Of a stretch of DNA of 30,956 nt, positions 6,390-15,796 are shown in pieces. Within the stretch, counting starts at the first letter, position 1, and every line of letters begins with the position of its first letter. Source of the stretch: JAYVFR01 sp043772945 (GTDB lineage Bacteria > Patescibacteriota > JACMRA01); assembly GCA_043772945.1 (NCBI GenBank), contig JAYVFR010000018.1:1-30956 (forward strand), given 5' to 3'. The position numbers were made by a program, and so were the translations under genes. Below the pieces are notes generated by a model. It saw only the letters and a list, made by a program, of their open reading frames with translations. It was not told the DNA's origin and did no database searches.

Positions 6390-7913
6390 TTAAATATCTA
6401 GCTTATAGCGAATTAGTGCCTGCTCACGAGCTAGCTTATGCTCTATAATCGGAAGCTTTGAGTGATTATAGTTTTTTGGGAGCCATTTGTTCTGATACAG
6501 GCCTTCTTTATCGTAATTCTCAGTTTGCAAATAAGGATTAAAAATACGAATTGGCTTGGGATCACTCCCCGTACTACTACCCCACTGCCAACCTCCATTA
6601 TTGCTAGCTTCATCTAAATCAAGCAGCACTAACCGAAAATATTCCTGACCCCACCTCCAGTCAATACCCAAATTCTTAGTCAAGATACTAGCTACAATCA
6701 TACGACTACGATTATGCATCCAGCCTACCTTGGCTAATTGATTCATGGACGCATCTACGACTTTGTAGCCCGTCTCACCTTTGATCCAAGCCAAAAATCT
6801 CTCATCAGCAATCTCACCCTTCTCCCAATTAATTTTATTTTGGAATTTAAGTTGATATTCAAGCCCAAGAACACTAGGACGATGATAAAGAATATAGCGA
6901 TAAAACTCTCTCCAAATAAGCTCAGCAATAAATTGATATAAATTAGAATTACTAATTATTTCCAGAGGCCCGAACTTTTCTAAAATACTTTGTTTTAAAT
7001 ACCTCACAGAGACAAGTCCCCATTTAAGAGCCACGCTCATTTTACTAGTCTGACCGACACCCAGAGTGTCCATCCCAAGCCCATCGCGATTCTCTTTGTA
7101 ACTTGTAATTTTATTGTCTAGGAACTTTTGCCAAACTATGAGAGCCTCTTCTTCGCTTGTGTACCAAGTTTCTTTTACCGAAAATCTCTGATGAATATCG
7201 TCTATGTTAATCGTTTTATCTCCTCCATTGCTATTTTCATAATGCAAAATGTTTGGCTTATCAATAAGTTTAAAAATTATGTCACTATTTGATTGAATTA
7301 TAGTTCCCACTTGCTTTAACAAATTTAAACTCTCTCTAGAAACTGCTTTCAAAACTTGCAAATTCTTTAAACTAATCATTGGGTAAACTTTAGCTCTTAG
7401 AAATTCCTCCAATACAGCATTTTTAAAAGGGGTAAAAACTGAATACAAATTTCCGCTCCCTGCTCTAATTTCTCTAAAAATTGTTAATTGATCATGATAG
7501 CTATTAAGTTTTGAAAGGCTATTTTGATTTGATTCTAAAAGTTTTTTAATAAAATCATCTCGCTCTTTTGAATAAGGCTCAATATCTTCATTGACAAACA
7601 ATTCTATCTCAAAGTTTTTTAATAAATTCTCAAAAATCTGTTTATAATTCCCCTGAAAAATCAAAAATTCTTTAAAATTTTTTGCAAACTTTTCTAAACT
7701 AATAGCTAAAAATTCACGCCTAGCAGTACCAATATTAAATTTATTATCTTCGAGTAAACCATTATCTAAGATATAAATTGGTAGAAATTCCAGATTATTT
7801 GTTTGAGAATAATTAACGGCTTCTGTAAGAGCAGGATTATCATTAAGCCTAAAATCCCGCCTTGACCAGTAGATAACGATTTTTTGTTTGTTTGTTTGTT
7901 CTTTTTGAGACAT
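6390..7913 (-). CDS. phrB: Deoxyribodipyrimidine photolyase (class I CPD photolyase/cryptochrome family)
   Basis: The enzyme uses blue light and FADH- to split cyclobutane pyrimidine dimers. The N-terminal alpha/beta antenna domain starts with IYWSRRDFRLNDNPAL. The C-terminal FAD domain has ELIWREFYRYIL, GWMHNRSRMIVAS, LGIDWRWGQEYF and NNGGWQWGSSTGSDPKPIRIFNP, which are diagnostic of class I enzymes. The tryptophans of WREF, GWMHN and DWRW fit the electron-transfer triad (W306, W359 and W382 in E. coli). At 507 residues it is slightly longer than the E. coli enzyme (472), with an insertion between the domains (about 205-255). It lies 43 bases after proS on the same strand. A second, unrelated photolyase-like gene lies at 19547. 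Confidence 0.93.
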   Translation of the reverse strand: MSQKEQTNKQKIVIYWSRRDFRLNDNPALTEAVNYSQTNNLEFLPIYILDNGLLEDNKFNIGTARREFLAISLEKFAKNFKEFLIFQGNYKQIFENLLKNFEIELFVNEDIEPYSKERDDFIKKLLESNQNSLSKLNSYHDQLTIFREIRAGSGNLYSVFTPFKNAVLEEFLRAKVYPMISLKNLQVLKAVSRESLNLLKQVGTIIQSNSDIIFKLIDKPNILHYENSNGGDKTINIDDIHQRFSVKETWYTSEEEALIVWQKFLDNKITSYKENRDGLGMDTLGVGQTSKMSVALKWGLVSVRYLKQSILEKFGPLEIISNSNLYQFIAELIWREFYRYILYHRPSVLGLEYQLKFQNKINWEKGEIADERFLAWIKGETGYKVVDASMNQLAKVGWMHNRSRMIVASILTKNLGIDWRWGQEYFRLVLLDLDEASNNGGWQWGSSTGSDPKPIRIFNPYLQTENYDKEGLYQNKWLPKNYNHSKLPIIEHKLAREQALIRYKLDI

Positions 7914-7956
7914 TTGAACTCTATTTGATTATATTGATCTTTCTATTATATTTTTA

Positions 7957-9276
7957 TTATATTTTTATTATTTGAGTTTCTCGACCAGCCCTATCAATAA
8001 CTTCAACTCCACCATTCTCAAGACTACGCTTGCTAATAATTATTTGAGTTGGAATCCCAATTAAATCAGCATCTTTAAGCTTTTCTCCCAGATTATTTTT
8101 AATTCTATCATCCCAGAATACTTCAACATGACGAGACCACTCTGAAAGCGACAATTTATCTTTATCGGCCTCATTATCATAATTTGCAATAGTCTGATTA
8201 TCTAGCAAACGTAAGCGCCCAGTGTGAAACTTTTGAGCTAAATCTAAAATTCTTTGATTTATTATTTCATCATTTTTATCTAAATTAGTTATTAAGTGAA
8301 TTTCAAATGGAGAAACACTCTTCGGCCATTTCAAACCTTTTTCATCAGAATAAATCTCAGCGATGACGCCCATCAATCTACTAATGCCAATACCATATGA
8401 ACCTAAATATACTAGCTGTTCTTTACCTTCCTTATTAGTAAATTTAAATTTAGTTTGCTCGCTTTTAACAGTACCAAATTCAAAAATATTTCCAGTCTCA
8501 GCAGTTTTTATCTTTTCTAAACTATTCCTATCGATGTCTAATTTATTTAATACTTCGTCAGTCAAAACTTCTTCATTAATAGCAATTTTGCGTTCCCTGT
8601 TTATATACACTATATCTTCTCCAGCCTCACATATAGTTTGAAATTCATGACTAAATTGAGTAAATGCCCCACCACTAGCAAAAGTTAAATAAGTAATCTC
8701 TCCTATCCCGCATTTAGCAAATACACGATGATAAGCATCGATAACAGATTGGTAAAAAGTATCATGCTGAGATTTATTAAGGCTACAAGAATACATGTCT
8801 TTCATTAAAAACTCTCTACCACGCATAATTCCGCTCTTAGCCCGCAGCTCATTACGAAGTTTGACTTGAAATTGATAAACATTAACAGGTAAATCTTTGT
8901 AAGAGTTAATATGATTGCTCATCATTTCAATAATAGCCTCTTCATGACTCCATCCAAAGCCAACTTCAGTATCATTTTTAAGCTTAGATTTAAACCAGAC
9001 ATCTACATTTTTATCATCCCATCTATCAGTTACTTGCCAAGTTTGCTTTGATTGCAAAGTTGTCATCAGCAATTCTTGACCACCTATTTTATTCATTTCA
9101 TCGCGAACAATGTTTTCAATATTTCGCAATACTCTCAAACCAAGAGGTAAAAATGAATAAACTCCTGCCATAGTTTTATGGATAAATCCTGCCCGGATCA
9201 ATAACTGAGCATTCCGTGAGACTTCATCACTTGGATAATCCCTTGAAGTTTTTGTGAATAATTTGCTGTATAACAT
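7957..9276 (-). CDS. proS: Prolyl-tRNA synthetase, short form without insertion domain
   Basis: This class II synthetase charges tRNA(Pro) with proline. Class II landmarks are clear: motif 1 region AGVYSFLPLGLRVLRNIENIVRDEM, motif 2 region LRNELRAKSGIMRGREFLMKDMYS, and motif 3 region YLGSYGIGISRLMGVIAE. A C-terminal anticodon-binding domain begins at PFEIHLITNLDKNDE. At 439 residues it lacks the roughly 180-residue editing (INS) domain that typical bacterial ProRS carries between motifs 2 and 3, so cis editing of Ala-tRNA(Pro) is absent. Such short forms are known in alphaproteobacteria and small genomes. A TTGACA lies upstream on the minus strand (9333-9328), but its -10 match is weak. Confidence 0.93.
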   Translation of the reverse strand: MLYSKLFTKTSRDYPSDEVSRNAQLLIRAGFIHKTMAGVYSFLPLGLRVLRNIENIVRDEMNKIGGQELLMTTLQSKQTWQVTDRWDDKNVDVWFKSKLKNDTEVGFGWSHEEAIIEMMSNHINSYKDLPVNVYQFQVKLRNELRAKSGIMRGREFLMKDMYSCSLNKSQHDTFYQSVIDAYHRVFAKCGIGEITYLTFASGGAFTQFSHEFQTICEAGEDIVYINRERKIAINEEVLTDEVLNKLDIDRNSLEKIKTAETGNIFEFGTVKSEQTKFKFTNKEGKEQLVYLGSYGIGISRLMGVIAEIYSDEKGLKWPKSVSPFEIHLITNLDKNDEIINQRILDLAQKFHTGRLRLLDNQTIANYDNEADKDKLSLSEWSRHVEVFWDDRIKNNLGEKLKDADLIGIPTQIIISKRSLENGGVEVIDRAGRETQIIKI

Positions 9277-9501
9277 ATATTTTAAATATTAGATTAATGA
9301 TTGAGTTTAAAAAGTTGTTTGATTGATTGTCAATTAGACTAATCCAAAGTTTTTTTGCATTTGATCAAAAAGTATTCCCACTTGGTTAGCATTTAAGCTA
9401 AAAATTTTAATTTTCCTGATCTATAAAATAGCAGAACTTACTCTATTAAAAAAATATCTCAAATAAAGTTTATATCGTTTAATAGTAGCAATTCCAAAAC
9501 T

Positions 9502-10257
9502 TTATCTAATTTCAATTCTTTTTATAAGTACCCTCTTAGCCTCTATTGCTATTTGAGACAATTCAGGCGTATTAAAGTTTTTTGTTAATTTTAAATTATT
9601 AAGAATTTTTTGGATAAACCAATCAGTTAATTCTGGATTTTTTGGAAGACAAGATCCATGCAAATAAGTTCCAACTATATTTTTATAAATGCACCCTTCC
9701 AATTTTTCCACTCCATTATTTCCACTACCGATTACAACTTTTCCTAGCGGGATTGCTGTACTATCCAAAAAATAAGTCTGGCCTGAATGATTTTCGAATC
9801 CTAACAATTCTATTCCTTTTAATTCTGGAATTAAGGATTTAATTAACAAATTACCAGTAGCGCGACTTGAAATTTTAGCATCTAAAGCCTTAGTTACAAC
9901 AGGTAAAATATCAAGACCTACTATTACTTGCCCATTACCTGTGATAAATTCTTTACCCAATAGCTGGTAACCCCCACAAATTGCTAGCATCGGAATATTT
10001 TTTACTAACAAATCATTACTTAAAAATTCTTTTTTGGTTAATAAATCCCTGCAAACTTTCAATTGATCAGCGTCTTGCCCTCCTCCAAGAAAATAAAAAT
10101 CTGTTTTATCTGGTAAACTTTCACCCAGATTAACGGTTTGATAGATATAATCAAGCCCCCATTCTTTTAAACGAAATTGAATAGCTAAAATATTACCCAT
10201 ATCGCCATAAATTGACATCTCTTTTGGGTAAAGGTGAGTGATGTGAATAGTGCTCAT
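9502..10257 (-). CDS. gatD: Lipid II isoglutaminyl synthase, glutaminase subunit GatD
   Basis: GatD frees ammonia from glutamine for MurT, which amidates the D-Glu of the lipid II stem peptide. The N-terminus HLYPKEMSIYGDMGN is the GatD/CobQ-like signature. The class I glutaminase triad region has the nucleophile C94 in LAICGGYQLLG and H200 in VGTYLHGSCLPKNP, with GFENHSGQT (153-161) typical of this family. The length of 251 residues is normal. murT is usually adjacent but is not seen in this window. The proS gene lies 225 bases downstream on the same strand. GatD is preferred over cobyric acid synthase because no CobQ ATPase domain is present. Confidence 0.88.
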   Translation of the reverse strand: MSTIHITHLYPKEMSIYGDMGNILAIQFRLKEWGLDYIYQTVNLGESLPDKTDFYFLGGGQDADQLKVCRDLLTKKEFLSNDLLVKNIPMLAICGGYQLLGKEFITGNGQVIVGLDILPVVTKALDAKISSRATGNLLIKSLIPELKGIELLGFENHSGQTYFLDSTAIPLGKVVIGSGNNGVEKLEGCIYKNIVGTYLHGSCLPKNPELTDWFIQKILNNLKLTKNFNTPELSQIAIEAKRVLIKRIEIR

Positions 10258-10288
10258 AATACCATCAGAGAAGTTAAAAAAGAATTAT

Positions 10289-10317
10289 TTGTCAAAAACT
10301 ATTTTATTTGTTATGAC
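10289..10317 (+). promoter_or_regulatory. Possible promoter of the GH113-like gene
   Basis: TTGTCA (10289-10294), 17 bases, TATGAC (10312-10317). The leader to ATG 10348 would be about 25 bases. The -10 match is modest. Confidence 0.35.
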
Positions 10318-10347
10318 TTAAATGTTAAAAACTTTTGATACATTTCT

Positions 10348-12300
10348 ATGAAAACACCACTAAAGAAATTTCTACTAACCTTCTCTACTGTCTTTGCGAC
10401 TACGCTATTTATTTTGGGTATTTTAGCAATCGCAATCCCTAAGCTTAAGAATACTCAAGCTGTTAAAGCAAATGATAATAATAGCCCTTACTTAAATACA
10501 TCTAATTGGCAAAGAACAGCTAGCATTATTCCATGGAACAAAGGTGAGCTCGCAACCCCTGAATTTAAACAAGCCGTTGATAAAGCTAAAAATACAGGTT
10601 TTAACGAAATTAGTCTCCACATTCAACTATTTCAGTCAAGCCTTCGAGATAACGAACTTTACCTAGCTGCACATGCGCCTACTGATCTTGAGTTAACGAA
10701 TGCAATAACTTATATTAATTCCATTGGATTAAACACCTCATTAAAGTTTTTTGTAGATGTTGATTACCACAAGGGCAGCTTTTGGAGAGCTTATATTGAC
10801 CCAACAGATAGGCCACTTTGGTTTAAAAACTACACAACCTTCGTTAAAAAATACGCCCAAATAGCGGAGCAATACAACGTTAAAAGTTTGAGTATCGGAA
10901 CTGAACTATACTATCTAGCTAAGGATTCAACAGCTTATAATACAATCGGTTGGAACAAGTTAATTAGTGATGTTCGCAGCATTTATAACGGTAAATTAAC
11001 ATATGGTTACAACCATGCTGGTGAAAACGATAACGGTGAATTAAAATTTATTGAAAATCTAGATTTTGTTGGAATTTCTGGCTATTATCCCATAACAAAT
11101 AATTCGAATGCAAGCGTTGCTGAAATTGAAGCAAATTGGGATGAAATAATTAAAACCAAACTTGACCCAATATATAATAAATACAAAAAACCAATTGTGT
11201 TCACCGAGCTTGGTTACAGATCTATTAGTGAGGCAGTCAATGCTCCATGGGACTCAAACGTTAGTGGAGTTTTGTCAGTGTCTACGCAAGCAAATCTTTA
11301 TGAAGGCCTGATTCGCAGCTTATCTAAAGTTAGTTATTTCCAAGGATGGCACACATGGGATTGGGGAGTTAGTCCCGATCTAGGAGGATTAAATGATAAA
11401 TCTTTTAACCCCCAAAACAAACCTGCAGAAAAGATACTTGCTAAATACTACCGCTACAACGGTGGCGAAGTTCCAGCTAATTGGCAGTACATCAAACCTA
11501 TTATAATTAATACCAGCACAAGTACATCTAGCTCACTTCCTGCCATTAGCCTGCCACAAACAAGTACATCTAGCTCATCATCCGTGTCCAGCAACCTTCC
11601 ATTAACGAATTCTTCATCATCAACAGTAGAAACATCTACTTCAACAGCCAATACCACACAGACAAGTACTGTTTCAGCAACTACAGTTAGCACTAAACCT
11701 TTTGAAATTAGCCTAACACAAGATAAAGTTAATCCAAATAAGCTAGTACTTTCAATACAAAATAATCAATTAAAAGATTATCAAAATATAATATTAGATA
11801 TAGAAATATATAATCCAGACGAAACAAAAGTAGATCAGGTAGTCAAAGCTGAACAAAAAATTCTAAATAATACTTTAAACACATACGAATTCGAGTACAA
11901 TCCCAAAATAGATAGTAAGTATTTAATTAAATTTGGTTTTTTTGATGATAATTGGAAATTAATTGAGTGGCACAATAATCTTGGAATATATAATCTTAAT
12001 GTAAAATCAGATATAGTTAGTGACTCAATCACAGTTTTCAATGACAACGCTATAGCCATAAACCAAACAAAGTTTACTAGCACTGTAAATTCTACAAGCA
12101 GTGCAAGAAACGTAACTAGTTCAACATCTACAACTAGATCTACCAACTCTAATATTAGTGCACTCAACTTAAATAAAACCACTCAGTCAAGCTCTAAAAG
12201 CTCTTTCCAAGATAAAAATAATAATAACGAAACAATGATTAACTGGCTACAAATTATTATGGGTGGGTGGACTACCGTTGCTTTGGCTTTAAAAAAATAG
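10348..12300 (+). CDS. Cell-surface GH113-like glycoside hydrolase with Ser/Thr linkers
   Basis: An N-terminal membrane segment (about 8-31) is followed by a TIM-barrel domain (about 50-370) of the GH113 type, whose characterised members are endo-beta-mannanases. Candidate catalytic acids are E186 in SIGTEL and E287 in VFTELGYRS. YGYNHAGEND, FVGISGYYPI and GWHTWDWG fit active-site strands of this clan. A Ser/Thr-rich linker (about 389-450) joins a beta-sandwich-like domain (about 452-560), then a second Ser/Thr/Asn-rich stretch (575-630). The last segment (INWLQIIMGGWTTVALALKK) is hydrophobic and ends in two lysines, so it may be a C-terminal anchor. The enzyme likely acts outside the cell on host or environmental polysaccharide. 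Family is fairly sure, substrate unknown. Confidence 0.8.
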   Translation: MKTPLKKFLLTFSTVFATTLFILGILAIAIPKLKNTQAVKANDNNSPYLNTSNWQRTASIIPWNKGELATPEFKQAVDKAKNTGFNEISLHIQLFQSSLRDNELYLAAHAPTDLELTNAITYINSIGLNTSLKFFVDVDYHKGSFWRAYIDPTDRPLWFKNYTTFVKKYAQIAEQYNVKSLSIGTELYYLAKDSTAYNTIGWNKLISDVRSIYNGKLTYGYNHAGENDNGELKFIENLDFVGISGYYPITNNSNASVAEIEANWDEIIKTKLDPIYNKYKKPIVFTELGYRSISEAVNAPWDSNVSGVLSVSTQANLYEGLIRSLSKVSYFQGWHTWDWGVSPDLGGLNDKSFNPQNKPAEKILAKYYRYNGGEVPANWQYIKPIIINTSTSTSSSLPAISLPQTSTSSSSSVSSNLPLTNSSSSTVETSTSTANTTQTSTVSATTVSTKPFEISLTQDKVNPNKLVLSIQNNQLKDYQNIILDIEIYNPDETKVDQVVKAEQKILNNTLNTYEFEYNPKIDSKYLIKFGFFDDNWKLIEWHNNLGIYNLNVKSDIVSDSITVFNDNAIAINQTKFTSTVNSTSSARNVTSSTSTTRSTNSNISALNLNKTTQSSSKSSFQDKNNNNETMINWLQIIMGGWTTVALALKK

Positions 12301-12322
12301 CTAAAAATTTTAAAATTTGCCG

Positions 12323-12354
12323 AAAAAAACTAGTTACCATATTAGATAACTAGT
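12323..12354 (-). terminator. Intrinsic terminator of the 12373-12942 gene
   Basis: ACTAGTTA (12329-12336) and TAACTAGT (12347-12354) make a perfect 8-bp stem with a 10-base loop. On the minus strand it is followed by a run of Ts (A7 at 12323-12329 on the plus strand). It may also act weakly on the converging gene. Confidence 0.65.
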
Positions 12355-12372
12355 GTAAATAGCATTGACAGA

Positions 12373-12942
12373 TTATATTAGCCGAACTTTACCATCAGGA
12401 TCAAACCTATAAGTTTTAAGGCTACCATTCCTATCAGAAATAACTAATCTGCTTCGATTTTTAACCGTGAGGAATTGATAAAAGTTATTTATCATTATTG
12501 CTCGGTTTAGAGCAAAACTGTGTTGACAAGCAAGTTCAAATTTACCTTTCCCAATAAGTTGGGTTTCGAACTGCTTAATTTCTGAAGTTATAAGTACCAA
12601 ATGCGATGATAAGGCCAAAGTCTTCTTTAGAACTAACACAGGACTTTGAACAACATTCCCTGGTTTAAATAGATAACGTAATATTAAATTTTCAGTATTA
12701 ACAAGACTTAGTGGTTCGGCATCAATCCAGATGTAATCAGCATTACTAACCAAATGAAACTTTTTAGAACCAGTACCAGAATAGTTAGCAGTAATTTGAG
12801 AATTACTAAAATCATTACCAATACGAACTTGCATCGAGGGTATGTTTGGGAAATAAGGATTACTCTCCGGAGAGTTTAGACCCAGCAAAAACCCATTAGT
12901 AACTTCACTATTATCAATGTTGATTGTCCTTAAATAAGGCAT
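12373..12942 (-). CDS. Unknown beta-rich protein, 189 residues
   Basis: No family is recognised. The protein has no signal peptide or membrane segment. Its alternating hydrophobic pattern predicts mostly beta strands (ILRYLFKPGNVV, PVLVLKKTLAL, SHLVLITSEI, SRLVISDRNGSLKTYRFDPDG). It contains a single cysteine in KFELACQHSF. The ending SRLVISDRNGSLKTYRFDPDGKVRLI could be a small beta hairpin repeat. It converges on the GH113-like gene and shares a divergent upstream region with the P-type ATPase. It has its own terminator. Confidence 0.7.
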   Translation of the reverse strand: MPYLRTINIDNSEVTNGFLLGLNSPESNPYFPNIPSMQVRIGNDFSNSQITANYSGTGSKKFHLVSNADYIWIDAEPLSLVNTENLILRYLFKPGNVVQSPVLVLKKTLALSSHLVLITSEIKQFETQLIGKGKFELACQHSFALNRAIMINNFYQFLTVKNRSRLVISDRNGSLKTYRFDPDGKVRLI

Positions 12943-12960
12943 TAGATCTTAACTCATTAA

Positions 12961-12977
12961 TGGGTATACTACACCCA
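12961..12977 (-). promoter_or_regulatory. Possible operator upstream of the 12942 gene
   Basis: TGGGT (12961-12965) and ACCCA (12973-12977) form an inverted repeat 19 bases upstream of the minus-strand ATG at 12942. It lies where a promoter should be and could be a regulator site. Confidence 0.25.
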
Positions 12978-13157
12978 CGATTCAAACAAAAAAATCGTTA
13001 TTTGACAAATAGTTAGGATTTATCGAAATTTAGTGGATTTGACACACTTTACCAATCAAATTTTTTCATGCAGAAATTAACACCTTAGAGCAATATATTT
13101 TAAAACTAAGATTGATTCGTTGTGTTTAAGAAAGATTTAATTAATAAAATCGCTTAA

Positions 13158-13186
13158 TTGTTAAAATCTAGTTTTTGAATTAAAAT
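13158..13186 (+). promoter_or_regulatory. Promoter of the P-type ATPase gene
   Basis: TTGTTA (13158-13163), 17 bases, TAAAAT (13181-13186). The -10 ends six bases before ATG 13193, which implies a leaderless mRNA. Confidence 0.5.
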
Positions 13187-13192
13187 AAATTT

Positions 13193-15559
13193 ATGAATGA
13201 CAAAATAATCAAAGGATTAACTAGTATTGAAGCAAGTTTTTTGCTAAAAAAAAACGGAACTAATAGCCAAATTAAAGTCAAAAATCAAAACTGGCATTTA
13301 CTGTTAAATCAATTTAGCAATCCAATTATTTATCTTTTGTTTTTTTCAGTAACTATTTCATTTATCACATCAGATTATTTGAACGGATCAATTTTAGCAA
13401 TCTTGGTAATAACTAATTCCTTAATTGGATTTGCACAAGAATACCAGTCAAATCGTTTGGGCGAACAATTAAGCTCTTTAGTTAAAAAAGAAACGCTTTG
13501 TCTCAGAGATGAAAACTACCAGTTTATACCTTCAAATTTTTTGGTAGCTGGTGACATAATTAAACTTAAACTTGGTGACTTAATTCCTGCTGATTGTGAA
13601 GTGTTAGAAAGTCAAAACTTACAAGCTAATGAATCGGCACTAACTGGTGAAGTAGAAAATGTAATCAAAAAAACTGGTGAATATTTATTTAGTGGAACTA
13701 GCGTATCCTTAGGGAGCGGAGTCTGTAAAGTCACTAAAACAGGAGTTAGTACAAGCCTCGGTCAAATTGCAAATTTAACTCTAAATACTAATAAAAAAAG
13801 TGAATTTAACCAAACAATGAGTAAGTTGAGTAAAGGTTTAGTGATAATTAGTTTTATATATGTAGTTAGTATTTTTGGATTACAGTTACTAATTGGTAAG
13901 ATTGAAGACTGGCAAACCTCGTTAACTTTTTTACTGGCTTTAGTAGTTGGAATAGTTCCTGAAGCCCTCCCAATTGTGACGTCAGTTTCGCTTTCTAAGC
14001 AGGCAATTAAACTCGGAAAAGTTGGGCTACTTGTTAAGCACCAAACCGTTTTAGAAGACCTTGGAAATATGGACATTCTTTGTACTGATAAAACAGGGAC
14101 ACTCACAAATAATAAATTTAAATTAATTAAAGACAATTATAGCTCTAGGTTGTTACAGGTTGCAAAGTTTCTTAGCTTAAATAACCAAGAAAGTTTTGAG
14201 ATTGCCGCTCAAGAGTACCAAACTTTTGATGCCACTTTAATTAACCCAACCTCTCAAGAAGTTATTGAAATACCTTTTGATCCCAATCGTAGAGTTTCCG
14301 GGAAAAAGATTTTAGAAACGCTTTACTATCACGGCTCTCCTAAAGAAGTCTTAGAAATGGTTAATTCTTTGAAACTAGAAGAAAAAAACAAAATTTTAGA
14401 AGAAATCAATCAAAAAGAAGAGAGTGGTATCAAGTGCTTATGTTATGCAATTAAAACAAAAGAAAATTGGGAATTTTTAGGAACACTTTACTTCCAAGAC
14501 GAGTTAAAGTTAACTGCTTGCCAGGTAATTCAGGATGCTAAAAGTCTAAACTTGGAAATTAAAATTTTAACTGGAGATTCGCTTGCAATAGCAACTCATA
14601 TTGGCCTCCAATCAAATTTGATACAAAAAGCAAATGAGGCAATAAACGCTGAAGAGATCGACTTTAGTCAAAGCACAAGTCTCTTGTTTGCATTACTACA
14701 AAATTACAAAGTTATTGCTCGCTGCACTCCTGAAAGCAAATTTAAAATTATTCAAATCCTTCAATCCAAGCTTGTCGTAGGTTATTTAGGAGATGGAATT
14801 AACGATGCCCCCTCCCTTAAAGTCGCCCAAATTGGAATTGTTGTAGATACGTCCTCGCCTATAGCAAAGGAAACTTCTGACATAATTATGACTGACAACG
14901 ACTTGAACAATCTAATTATTGCCGTTACAAAAGGTAGAACTATTTTTGAAAACATTAATAAATACTTAAAAGTCACTTTAAGCTCATCTTTTGGAAATTT
15001 TTTTACTATGGGCCTTCTTTCTCTAGTATTACCTTTTAGCCCAATGCTTGGAATTCAAATTATAATTGCTAATTTAATCACTGATATACCACTTATTTCC
15101 CTTGCGGACGATAATGTTGATTACGAAGATATTCGTAAACCAAAGCACCAAAATTTACCTAGATTAATGCTTATTTGCCTAGTGTTAGGTTTAGTTTCTT
15201 CATCTTTTGATTTTATTTTTATAGCCATTAATAAAAATCTTCCTGAAGGGCAAATTCAAACTTCTTGGTTTCTGTTTTCAGTTTTGACTGAATTATCAAT
15301 TTTATTTTCTATTCGGACTAGAGGTTTTTTCTTAAAAGGAAAATCACCAAGAAAAAACGCAATCATATTTTCTGTAATTGCTTTAGGTGTGTCAGTTTTA
15401 ATTAGCTCTTATTTATTTCGGTATATAAATGTAACTACAATTTCTTTGCAACAAGTTTTTGGTATGATAGTGCTAGCTTTATGTTATTTCGTAATTTCTG
15501 AGTTAGTTAAACTAATTTACTACAAAATAAACTCTAGTCAGAAAATAGTTGCAGAATAG
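13193..15559 (+). CDS. P-type cation-transporting ATPase (P2-like)
   Basis: This 788-residue membrane pump has a normal P-type order: N-terminal cation-ATPase segment (to about 40), two helices, actuator domain with LTGEVENV (150-157; the usual TGES Ser is Val), M3-M4 with VGIVPEALPIV (252-262), phosphorylation site CTDKTGT with D299, hinge YLGDGINDAP (531-540), and C-terminal helices. M6 reads IANLITDIPLISLADD, with N627, T630 and D631 matching the Asn-Thr-Asp ion ligands of Ca2+ pumps, while M4 carries PEALP. A Ca2+ or related divalent-like specificity is therefore the best guess; heavy-metal P1B features such as a CPC motif are absent. The nucleotide domain is short. It is transcribed toward the convergent tRNA pair. 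Confidence 0.88.
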   Translation: MNDKIIKGLTSIEASFLLKKNGTNSQIKVKNQNWHLLLNQFSNPIIYLLFFSVTISFITSDYLNGSILAILVITNSLIGFAQEYQSNRLGEQLSSLVKKETLCLRDENYQFIPSNFLVAGDIIKLKLGDLIPADCEVLESQNLQANESALTGEVENVIKKTGEYLFSGTSVSLGSGVCKVTKTGVSTSLGQIANLTLNTNKKSEFNQTMSKLSKGLVIISFIYVVSIFGLQLLIGKIEDWQTSLTFLLALVVGIVPEALPIVTSVSLSKQAIKLGKVGLLVKHQTVLEDLGNMDILCTDKTGTLTNNKFKLIKDNYSSRLLQVAKFLSLNNQESFEIAAQEYQTFDATLINPTSQEVIEIPFDPNRRVSGKKILETLYYHGSPKEVLEMVNSLKLEEKNKILEEINQKEESGIKCLCYAIKTKENWEFLGTLYFQDELKLTACQVIQDAKSLNLEIKILTGDSLAIATHIGLQSNLIQKANEAINAEEIDFSQSTSLLFALLQNYKVIARCTPESKFKIIQILQSKLVVGYLGDGINDAPSLKVAQIGIVVDTSSPIAKETSDIIMTDNDLNNLIIAVTKGRTIFENINKYLKVTLSSSFGNFFTMGLLSLVLPFSPMLGIQIIIANLITDIPLISLADDNVDYEDIRKPKHQNLPRLMLICLVLGLVSSSFDFIFIAINKNLPEGQIQTSWFLFSVLTELSILFSIRTRGFFLKGKSPRKNAIIFSVIALGVSVLISSYLFRYINVTTISLQQVFGMIVLALCYFVISELVKLIYYKINSSQKIVAE

Positions 15560-15577
15560 ATTTTATTATAAATTTAT

Positions 15578-15652
15578 TGGAGCGGGATAGGGGAATCGAA
15601 CCCCTCTCATCAGTTTGGAAAACTGAGGTCATAACCACTAGACCAATCCCGC
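15578..15652 (-). tRNA. tRNA-Gly (TCC)
   Basis: Read on the minus strand from 15652: acceptor GCGGGAT pairs with ATCCCGC, anticodon stem TCAGT/ACTGA encloses loop TTTCCAA with anticodon TCC, T-arm AGGGG-TTCGATT-CCCCT, discriminator T and an encoded CCA. It decodes GGA/GGG. It lies just downstream of tRNA-Tyr and likely shares its transcript. Confidence 0.95.
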
Positions 15653-15667
15653 ATTATTGTTTTTGTT

Positions 15668-15745
15668 TGGTCCACAGTCCTGGATTCGAACCAGGGACTT
15701 TACAGATTTACAGTCTGCTGCCATTGACCGCTCGGCCAACTGTGG
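15668..15745 (-). tRNA. tRNA-Tyr (GTA) with short variable loop
   Basis: Minus strand from 15745: acceptor CCACAGT/ACTGTGG (C1-G72 type), D-stem GCC/GGC, anticodon stem GCAGA/TCTGT with loop CTGTAAA (anticodon GTA), variable loop of only six bases (AAAGTC), T-arm CCTGG-TTCGAAT-CCAGG, discriminator A and encoded CCA. All stems close, so the cloverleaf is sound. Bacterial tRNA-Tyr normally has a long variable arm and G1-C72; here both features look archaeal or eukaryotic. Confidence 0.93.
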
Positions 15746-15756
15746 AATTGTTACTA

Positions 15757-15785
15757 GTAGTAGAGAAAGTTTTTAGAAATGTCAA
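15757..15785 (-). promoter_or_regulatory. Promoter of the tRNA-Tyr/tRNA-Gly unit
   Basis: On the minus strand TTGACA (15785-15780), 17 bases and TACTAC (15762-15757), about 11 bases before the tRNA-Tyr 5' end. Confidence 0.55.
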
Positions 15786-15796
15786 CCCCACACAGC

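Noticed and set aside
9277..9501. Possible gene or RNA in the proS-gatD spacer
   Set aside because: Only a 5-bp hairpin (TTAGC/GCTAA) and a weak proS promoter are visible; nothing else is supported.
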